The notes under the pieces were generated by a model. That model made no database searches, was not told where the DNA came from, and saw only the letters and a program-made list of their open reading frames with translations. Positions 11,574 through 21,140 of a stretch of DNA of 22,417 bases are shown here, piece by piece. The translations under genes were made by a program, and so were the position numbers. The stretch's first letter is position 1. Every line of letters begins with the position of its first letter. This stretch comes from Tritrichomonas musculus. Taxonomy: Eukaryota; Parabasalia; Tritrichomonadida; Tritrichomonadidae. The stretch is taken from positions 1 to 22,417 of the forward strand of contig JAPFFF010000453.1 of assembly GCA_039105265.1 (NCBI GenBank). The letters are read 5' to 3'.

Positions 11574-12415
11574 TTGTAGTTTAATCTGATGGTTCAAATT
11601 GCAGTTGTAGTTTAATCTGATGGTTCAATTGCAGTTGTAGTTTAATCTGATGGTTCAATTGCAGTTGTAGTTTAATCTGATGGTTCAATTGCAGTTGTAG
11701 TTTAATCTGATGGTTCAAATTGCAGTTGTAGCTGAATCTGATGGTTCAATTGCAGTTGTAGTTTAATCTGATAATTCAATTGCAGTTGTAGTTTAATCTG
11801 ATGGTTCAAATTGCGGTTGTAGTTTAATCTGATGGTTCAATTGCAGTTGTAGTTTAATCTGATGGTTCAAATTGCAGTTGTAGTTTAATCTGATGGTTCA
11901 ATTGCAGTTGTAGTTTAATCTGATGGTTCAATTGCAGTTGTAGCTGAATCTGATGGTTCAATTGAAGTTGCAGCTGAATCTAATGGTTCAATTGCAGTTG
12001 TAGCTGAATCTGATGGTTCAATTGCAGTTGTAGTTTAATCTAATGGTTCAATTGCAGTTGTAGTTTAATCTAATGGTTCAATTGCAGTTGTAGTTTAATC
12101 TGATGGTTCAAATTGCAGTTGTAGCTGAATCTGATGGTTCAAATTGCAGTTGTAGTTTAATCTGATGGTTCAATTGCAGTTGTAGCTGAATCTGATGGTT
12201 CAATTGAAGTTGCAGCTGAATCTAATGGTTCAATTGCAGTTGTAGTTTAATCTAATGGTTCAAATTGCAGTTGCAGCTGAATCTAATGGTTCAAATTGCA
12301 GTTGTAGTTTAATCTGATGGTTCAATTGCAGTTGTAGCTGAATCTGATGGTTCAATTGCAGTTGCAGCTGAATCTAATGGTTCAATTGCAGTTGTAGCTG
12401 AATCTGATGGTTCAA

Positions 12416-12717
12416 ATTGTAGTTTTAGCTGAATCTAATGGTTCAATTGCAGTTGTAGCTGAATCTGATGGTTCAATTGCAGTTGTAGTTTAATCTAATG
12501 GTTCAATTGCAGTTGTAGTTTAATCTGATGGTTCAATTGCAGTTGTAGTTTAATCTGATGGTTCAATTGCAGTTGTAGCTGAATCTGATGGTTCAAATTG
12601 TAGTTTTAGCTGAATCTAATGGTTCAATTGCAGTTGTAGCTGAATCTGATGGTTCAATTGCAGTTGTAGTTTAATCTAATGGTTCAATTGCAGTTGTAGT
12701 TTAATCTGATGGTTCAA
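12416..12717. repeat. 181-bp (6-unit) local tandem duplication, in 5,133-bp copy 1
   Basis: The rare ATTGTAGTTTTAGC unit occurs at 12,416 and again at 12,597, and the five following units have the same variant order. The second copy departs from the first near 12,717, where a 31-bp unit replaces a 30-bp unit. The related block at 461 has this unit only once, so the duplication arose on the lineage leading to the 5,133-bp repeat, before that repeat itself was doubled. Confidence 0.75.
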
Positions 12718-15700
12718 ATTGCAGTTGCAGCTGAATCTAATGGTTCAAATTGCAGTTGTAGTTTAATCTGATGGTTCAATTGCAGTTGTAGCTGAATCTG
12801 ATGGTTCAATTGCAGTTGTAGTTTAATCTGATGGTTCAAATTGCAGTTGTAGCTGAATCTAATGGTTCAATTGCAGTTGTAGTTTATTCAGATGGTTCAA
12901 ATTGCAGTTGTAGCTGAATCTGATGGTTCAAATTGCAGTTGTAGCTGAATCTGATGGTTCAAATTGCAGTTGTAGCTGAATCTGATGGTTCAATTGCAGT
13001 TGTAGTTTAATCTGATGGTTCAAATTGCAGTTGTAGTTTAATCTGATGGTTCAATTGCAGTTGTAGTTTAATCTGATGGTTCAATTGCAGTTGTAGTTTA
13101 ATCTGATGGTTCAATTGCAGTTGTAGTTTAATCTGATGGTTCAAATTGCAGTTGTAGCTGAATCTAATGGTTCAAATTGCAGTTGTAGTTTAATCTGATG
13201 GTTCAATTGCAGTTGTATTTTAATCTGATGGTTCAAATTGCAGTTGTAGTTTAATCTGATGGTTCAATTGCAGTTGTAGTTTAATCTGATGGTTCAAATT
13301 GCAGTTGTAGCTGAATCTGATGGTTCAATTGCAGTTGTAGTTTAATCTGATGGTTCAATTGCAGTTGTAGTTTAATCTGATGGTTCAAATTGCAGTTGTA
13401 GTTTAATCTGATGGTTCAATTGCAGTTGTAGTTTAATCTGATGGTTCAATTGCAGTTGTAGTTTAATCTGATAGTTCAATTGCAGTTGTAGTTTAATCTG
13501 ATGGTTCAATTGCAGTTGTAGTTTAATCTGATGGTTCAAATTGCAGTTGTAGTTTAATCTGATGGTTCAATTGCAGTTGTAGTTTAATCTGATGGTTCAA
13601 TTGCAGTTGTAGTTTAATCTGATGGTTCAATTGCAGTTGTAGTTTAATCTGATGGTTCAAATTGCAGTTGTAGCTGAATCTAATGGTTCAACTGCAGTTG
13701 TAGTTTAATCTGATGGTTCAAATTGCAGTTGTAGCTGAATCTGATGGTTCAATTGCAGTTGTAGTTTAATCTGATGGTTCAAATTGCAGTTGTAGCTGAA
13801 TCTAATGGTTCAACTGCAGTTGTAGTTTAATCTGATGGTTCAATTGCAGTTGTAGCTGAATCTGATGGTTCAAATTGCAGTTGTAGTTTAATCTAATGGT
13901 TCAAATTGCAGTTGTAGCTGAATCTGATGGTTCAATTGCAGTTGTAGTTTAATCTGATGGTTCAAATTGCAGTTGTAGTTTAATCTGATGATTCAATTGC
14001 AGTTGTAGTTTAATCTGATGGTTCAAATTGCAGTTGCAGCTGAATCTAATGGTTCAATTGCAGTTGTAGCTGAATCTGATGGTTCAATTGCAGTTGTAGC
14101 TGAATCTGATGGTTCAAATTGCAGTTGTAGTTTAATCTGATGGTTCAATTGCAGTTGTAGTTTAATCTGATGGTTCAAATTGCAGTTGTAGTTTAATCTG
14201 ATGATTCAATTGCAGTTGTAGTTTAATCTAATGGTTCAAATTGCAGTTGTAGTTTAATCTAATGGTTCAAATTGCAGTTGTAGCTGAATCTGATGGTTCA
14301 ATTGCAGTTGTAGTTTAATCTGATGGTTCAAATTGCAGTTGTAGTTTAATCTGATGATTCAATTGCAGTTGTAGTTTAATCTGATGGTTCAAATTGCAGT
14401 TGCAGCTGAATCTAATGGTTCAATTGCAGTTGTAGCTGAATCTGATGGTTCAAATTGTAGTTGTAGCTGAATCTAATGGTTCAATTGCAGTTGTAGCTGA
14501 ATCTGATGGTTCAATTGCAGTTGTAGCTGAATCTGATGGTTCAATTGCAGTTGTAGTTTAATCTGATGGTTCAAATTGCAGTTGTAGCTGAATCTAATGG
14601 TTCAACTGCAGTTGTAGTTTAATCTGATGGTTCAATTGCAGTTGTAGCTGAATCTGATGGTTCAAATTGCAGTTGTAGTTTAATCTAATGGTTCAATTGC
14701 AGTTGTAGTTTAATCTGATGGTTCAAATTGCAGTTGCAGCTGAATCTAATGGTTCAAATTGCAGTTGTAGTTTAATCTGATGGTTCAATTGCAGTTGTAG
14801 CTGAATCTGATGGTTCAATTGCAGTTGCAGCTGAATCTAATGGTTCAAATTGCAGTTGTAGCTGAATCTGATGGTTCAAATTGTAGTTTTAGCTGAATCT
14901 AATGGTTCAATTGCAGTTGTAGCTGAATCTGATGGTTCAATTGCAGTTGTAGTTTAATCTAATGGTTCAATTGCAGTTGTAGTTTAATCTGATGGTTCAA
15001 ATTGCAGTTGCAGCTGAATCTAATGGTTCAAATTGCAGTTGTAGTTTAATCTGATGGTTCAATTGCAGTTGTAGCTGAATCTGATGGTTCAATTGCAGTT
15101 GTAGTTTAATCTGATGGTTCAAATTGCAGTTGTAGCTGAATCTGATGGTTCAAATTGCAGTTGTAGCTGAATCTAATGGTTCAATTGCAGTTGTAGTTTA
15201 TTCTGATGGTTCAAATTGCAGTTGTAGTTTAATCTAATGGTTCAATTGCAGTTGTAGTTTAATCTGATGGTTCAATTGCAGTTGTAGTTTAATCTGATGG
15301 TTCAATTGCAGTTGTAGTTTAATCTGATGGTTCAAATTGCAGTTGTAGCTGAATCTGATGGTTCAAATTGCAGTTGTAGTTTAATCTGATGGTTCAATTG
15401 CAGTTGTAGTTTAATCTGATGGTTCAAATTGCAGTTGTAGCTGAATCTAATGGTTCAACTGCAGTTGTAGTTTAATCTGATGGTTCAATTGCAGTTGTAG
15501 CTGAATCTGATGGTTCAATTGCAGTTGTAGTTTAATCTGATGGTTCAAATTGCAGTTGTAGCTGAATCTGATGGTTCAATTGCAGTTGTAGTTTAATCTG
15601 ATGGTTCAAATTGCAGTTGTAGTTTAATCTGATGATTCAATTGCAGTTGTAGTTTAATCTGATGGTTCAAATTGCAGTTGCAGCTGAATCTGATGGTTCA

Positions 15701-16245
15701 ATTGCAGTTGTAGTTTAATCTGATAGTTCAATTGCAGTTGTAGTTTAATCTGATGGTTCAATTGCAGTTGTAGTTTAATCTGATGGTTCAATTGCAGTTG
15801 TAGTTTAATCTGATGGTTCAAATTGCAGTTGTAGCTGAATCTGATGGTTCAAATTGCAGTTACAGCTGAATCTGATGGTTCAATCGCAGTTGTAGTTTAA
15901 TCTGATGGTTCAAATTGCAGTTGTAGTTTAATCTGATGGTTCAATTGCAGTTGTAGTTTAATCTGATGGTTCAATTGCAGTTGTAGTTTAATCTGATGGT
16001 TCAATTGAAGTTGCAGCTGAATCTAATGGTTAAATTGCAGTTGTAGTTTAATCTGATGATTCAACTGCAGTTGTAGTTTAATCTAATGGTTCAAATTGCA
16101 GTTGCAGCTGAATCTGATGGTTCAATTGCAGTTGTAGTTTAATCTGATGGTTCAATTGCAGTTGTAGTTTAATCTGATGGTTCAATTGCAGTTGTAGTTT
16201 AATCTGATGGTTCAATTGCAGTTGTAGCTGAATCTGATGGTTCAA

Positions 16246-16706
16246 ATTACAGTTACAGCTGAAACTAATGGTTCAAATTACAGTTGTAGTTTAATCTGAT
16301 GATTCAACTGCAGTTGTAGTTTAATCTGATGGTTCAATTGCAGTTGTAGCTGAATCTGATGGTTCAAATTGCAGTTGTAGTTTAATCTGATGGTTCAATT
16401 GCAGTTGTAGTTTAATCTAATGGTTCAAATTGCAGTTGTAGTTTAATCTGATGGTTCAATTGCAGTTGTAGTTTAATCTATTGATTAAATTGCAGTTGTA
16501 GTTTAATCTGATGGTTCAATTGCAGTTGTAGTTTAATCTATTGATTAAATTGCAGTTGTAGTTTAATCTAATGGTTCAAATTGCAGTTGTAGTTTAATCT
16601 GATGGTTCAATTGCAGTTGTAGTTTAATCTGATGGTTCAATTGCAGTTGTAGCTGAATCTGATGGTTCAATTGAAGTTGCAGCTGAATCTAATGGTTCAA
16701 TCGCAG
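16246..16706. repeat. 461-bp landmark segment, copy 6
   Basis: Lies 5,133 bp after copy 5, near the left edge of the second 5,133-bp repeat. No further copy occurs before the window ends, about 6.2 kb later. Confidence 0.9.
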
Positions 16707-17548
16707 TTGTAGTTTAATCTGATGGTTCAAATTGCAGTTGTAGTTTAATCTGATGGTTCAATTGCAGTTGTAGTTTAATCTGATGGTTCAATTGCAGTTG
16801 TAGTTTAATCTGATGGTTCAATTGCAGTTGTAGTTTAATCTGATGGTTCAAATTGCAGTTGTAGCTGAATCTGATGGTTCAATTGCAGTTGTAGTTTAAT
16901 CTGATAATTCAATTGCAGTTGTAGTTTAATCTGATGGTTCAAATTGCGGTTGTAGTTTAATCTGATGGTTCAATTGCAGTTGTAGTTTAATCTGATGGTT
17001 CAAATTGCAGTTGTAGTTTAATCTGATGGTTCAATTGCAGTTGTAGTTTAATCTGATGGTTCAATTGCAGTTGTAGCTGAATCTGATGGTTCAATTGAAG
17101 TTGCAGCTGAATCTAATGGTTCAATTGCAGTTGTAGCTGAATCTGATGGTTCAATTGCAGTTGTAGTTTAATCTAATGGTTCAATTGCAGTTGTAGTTTA
17201 ATCTAATGGTTCAATTGCAGTTGTAGTTTAATCTGATGGTTCAAATTGCAGTTGTAGCTGAATCTGATGGTTCAAATTGCAGTTGTAGTTTAATCTGATG
17301 GTTCAATTGCAGTTGTAGCTGAATCTGATGGTTCAATTGAAGTTGCAGCTGAATCTAATGGTTCAATTGCAGTTGTAGTTTAATCTAATGGTTCAAATTG
17401 CAGTTGCAGCTGAATCTAATGGTTCAAATTGCAGTTGTAGTTTAATCTGATGGTTCAATTGCAGTTGTAGCTGAATCTGATGGTTCAATTGCAGTTGCAG
17501 CTGAATCTAATGGTTCAATTGCAGTTGTAGCTGAATCTGATGGTTCAA

Positions 17549-17850
17549 ATTGTAGTTTTAGCTGAATCTAATGGTTCAATTGCAGTTGTAGCTGAATCTG
17601 ATGGTTCAATTGCAGTTGTAGTTTAATCTAATGGTTCAATTGCAGTTGTAGTTTAATCTGATGGTTCAATTGCAGTTGTAGTTTAATCTGATGGTTCAAT
17701 TGCAGTTGTAGCTGAATCTGATGGTTCAAATTGTAGTTTTAGCTGAATCTAATGGTTCAATTGCAGTTGTAGCTGAATCTGATGGTTCAATTGCAGTTGT
17801 AGTTTAATCTAATGGTTCAATTGCAGTTGTAGTTTAATCTGATGGTTCAA
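17549..17850. repeat. 181-bp local duplication, in 5,133-bp copy 2
   Basis: Same structure as 12,416-12,717, shifted by exactly 5,133 bp (ATTGTAGTTTTAGC at 17,549 and 17,730). Its faithful transfer shows that the large duplication copied pre-existing internal structure. Confidence 0.75.
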
Positions 17851-20800
17851 ATTGCAGTTGCAGCTGAATCTAATGGTTCAAATTGCAGTTGTAGTTTAAT
17901 CTGATGGTTCAATTGCAGTTGTAGCTGAATCTGATGGTTCAATTGCAGTTGTAGTTTAATCTGATGGTTCAAATTGCAGTTGTAGCTGAATCTAATGGTT
18001 CAATTGCAGTTGTAGTTTATTCAGATGGTTCAAATTGCAGTTGTAGCTGAATCTGATGGTTCAAATTGCAGTTGTAGCTGAATCTGATGGTTCAAATTGC
18101 AGTTGTAGCTGAATCTGATGGTTCAATTGCAGTTGTAGTTTAATCTGATGGTTCAAATTGCAGTTGTAGTTTAATCTGATGGTTCAATTGCAGTTGTAGT
18201 TTAATCTGATGGTTCAATTGCAGTTGTAGTTTAATCTGATGGTTCAATTGCAGTTGTAGTTTAATCTGATGGTTCAAATTGCAGTTGTAGCTGAATCTAA
18301 TGGTTCAAATTGCAGTTGTAGTTTAATCTGATGGTTCAATTGCAGTTGTATTTTAATCTGATGGTTCAAATTGCAGTTGTAGTTTAATCTGATGGTTCAA
18401 TTGCAGTTGTAGTTTAATCTGATGGTTCAAATTGCAGTTGTAGCTGAATCTGATGGTTCAATTGCAGTTGTAGTTTAATCTGATGGTTCAATTGCAGTTG
18501 TAGTTTAATCTGATGGTTCAAATTGCAGTTGTAGTTTAATCTGATGGTTCAATTGCAGTTGTAGTTTAATCTGATGGTTCAATTGCAGTTGTAGTTTAAT
18601 CTGATAGTTCAATTGCAGTTGTAGTTTAATCTGATGGTTCAATTGCAGTTGTAGTTTAATCTGATGGTTCAAATTGCAGTTGTAGTTTAATCTGATGGTT
18701 CAATTGCAGTTGTAGTTTAATCTGATGGTTCAATTGCAGTTGTAGTTTAATCTGATGGTTCAATTGCAGTTGTAGTTTAATCTGATGGTTCAAATTGCAG
18801 TTGTAGCTGAATCTAATGGTTCAACTGCAGTTGTAGTTTAATCTGATGGTTCAAATTGCAGTTGTAGCTGAATCTGATGGTTCAATTGCAGTTGTAGTTT
18901 AATCTGATGGTTCAAATTGCAGTTGTAGCTGAATCTAATGGTTCAACTGCAGTTGTAGTTTAATCTGATGGTTCAATTGCAGTTGTAGCTGAATCTGATG
19001 GTTCAAATTGCAGTTGTAGTTTAATCTAATGGTTCAAATTGCAGTTGTAGCTGAATCTGATGGTTCAATTGCAGTTGTAGTTTAATCTGATGGTTCAAAT
19101 TGCAGTTGTAGTTTAATCTGATGATTCAATTGCAGTTGTAGTTTAATCTGATGGTTCAAATTGCAGTTGCAGCTGAATCTAATGGTTCAATTGCAGTTGT
19201 AGCTGAATCTGATGGTTCAATTGCAGTTGTAGCTGAATCTGATGGTTCAAATTGCAGTTGTAGTTTAATCTGATGGTTCAATTGCAGTTGTAGTTTAATC
19301 TGATGGTTCAAATTGCAGTTGTAGTTTAATCTGATGATTCAATTGCAGTTGTAGTTTAATCTAATGGTTCAAATTGCAGTTGTAGTTTAATCTAATGGTT
19401 CAAATTGCAGTTGTAGCTGAATCTGATGGTTCAATTGCAGTTGTAGTTTAATCTGATGGTTCAAATTGCAGTTGTAGTTTAATCTGATGATTCAATTGCA
19501 GTTGTAGTTTAATCTGATGGTTCAAATTGCAGTTGCAGCTGAATCTAATGGTTCAATTGCAGTTGTAGCTGAATCTGATGGTTCAAATTGTAGTTGTAGC
19601 TGAATCTAATGGTTCAATTGCAGTTGTAGCTGAATCTGATGGTTCAATTGCAGTTGTAGCTGAATCTGATGGTTCAATTGCAGTTGTAGTTTAATCTGAT
19701 GGTTCAAATTGCAGTTGTAGCTGAATCTAATGGTTCAACTGCAGTTGTAGTTTAATCTGATGGTTCAATTGCAGTTGTAGCTGAATCTGATGGTTCAAAT
19801 TGCAGTTGTAGTTTAATCTAATGGTTCAATTGCAGTTGTAGTTTAATCTGATGGTTCAAATTGCAGTTGCAGCTGAATCTAATGGTTCAAATTGCAGTTG
19901 TAGTTTAATCTGATGGTTCAATTGCAGTTGTAGCTGAATCTGATGGTTCAATTGCAGTTGCAGCTGAATCTAATGGTTCAAATTGCAGTTGTAGCTGAAT
20001 CTGATGGTTCAAATTGTAGTTTTAGCTGAATCTAATGGTTCAATTGCAGTTGTAGCTGAATCTGATGGTTCAATTGCAGTTGTAGTTTAATCTAATGGTT
20101 CAATTGCAGTTGTAGTTTAATCTGATGGTTCAAATTGCAGTTGCAGCTGAATCTAATGGTTCAAATTGCAGTTGTAGTTTAATCTGATGGTTCAATTGCA
20201 GTTGTAGCTGAATCTGATGGTTCAATTGCAGTTGTAGTTTAATCTGATGGTTCAAATTGCAGTTGTAGCTGAATCTGATGGTTCAAATTGCAGTTGTAGC
20301 TGAATCTAATGGTTCAATTGCAGTTGTAGTTTATTCTGATGGTTCAAATTGCAGTTGTAGTTTAATCTAATGGTTCAATTGCAGTTGTAGTTTAATCTGA
20401 TGGTTCAATTGCAGTTGTAGTTTAATCTGATGGTTCAATTGCAGTTGTAGTTTAATCTGATGGTTCAAATTGCAGTTGTAGCTGAATCTGATGGTTCAAA
20501 TTGCAGTTGTAGTTTAATCTGATGGTTCAATTGCAGTTGTAGTTTAATCTGATGGTTCAAATTGCAGTTGTAGCTGAATCTAATGGTTCAACTGCAGTTG
20601 TAGTTTAATCTGATGGTTCAATTGCAGTTGTAGCTGAATCTGATGGTTCAATTGCAGTTGTAGTTTAATCTGATGGTTCAAATTGCAGTTGTAGCTGAAT
20701 CTGATGGTTCAATTGCAGTTGTAGTTTAATCTGATGGTTCAAATTGCAGTTGTAGTTTAATCTGATGATTCAATTGCAGTTGTAGTTTAATCTGATGGTT

Positions 20801-21140
20801 CAAATTGCAGTTGCAGCTGAATCTGATGGTTCAATTGCAGTTGTAGTTTAATCTGATAGTTCAATTGCAGTTGTAGTTTAATCTGATGGTTCAATTGCAG
20901 TTGTAGTTTAATCTGATGGTTCAATTGCAGTTGTAGTTTAATCTGATGGTTCAAATTGCAGTTGTAGCTGAATCTGATGGTTCAAATTGCAGTTACAGCT
21001 GAATCTGATGGTTCAATCGCAGTTGTAGTTTAATCTGATGGTTCAAATTGCAGTTGTAGTTTAATCTGATGGTTCAATTGCAGTTGTAGTTTAATCTGAT
21101 GGTTCAATTGCAGTTGTAGTTTAATCTGATGGTTCAATTG

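Larger units (their letters stand above)
8548..12253. repeat. Second copy of a 3.5-kb superblock (partner 2,757-6,250)
   Basis: Positions 8,548-10,280 match 2,757-4,489 at offset 5,791, and 10,493-12,253 match 4,490-6,250 at offset 6,003. The 212-bp difference is the insertion at 10,281-10,492. The right limit is where 6,250 reads CTGATGG and 12,253 reads CTAATGG; beyond it the sequence changes to material like 265-480. Both landmarks of this superblock (9,172 and 11,113) correspond to those at 3,381 and 5,110. This duplication therefore includes the junction between the 1,729-bp and 2,031-bp arrays and must be younger than that junction. Confidence 0.85.
10855..15987. repeat. 5,133-bp higher-order repeat, copy 1
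   Basis: All markers recur at +5,133: landmark 11,113 to 16,246; CpG units 11,569 to 16,702, 11,814 to 16,947 and 15,885 to 21,018; ATTGTAGTTTTAGC 12,416 to 17,549, 12,597 to 17,730 and 14,880 to 20,013; TTTATTCAGATGG 12,883 to 18,016; the unique TTGTATTTTAATC near 13,215 to 18,348; and TTTATTCTGATGG 15,197 to 20,330. The left edge is the base at 10,854 (A) against 15,987 (T) in the hexamer of one unit. The length equals 169 basic units if 63 are 31 bp. Sections compared line by line showed no mismatch. Confidence 0.92.
15988..21140. repeat. 5,133-bp higher-order repeat, copy 2
   Basis: Direct tandem partner of 10,855-15,987. One full period would end at 21,120, but the match to copy 1 runs on to 21,140, where copy 1 continues with GAAG (16,007) and copy 2 with GCAG. 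It includes the sixth ATTACAG landmark at 16,246 and every private variant of copy 1. After its end the array changes to the block that resembles 1,609-2,432. Confidence 0.92.
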
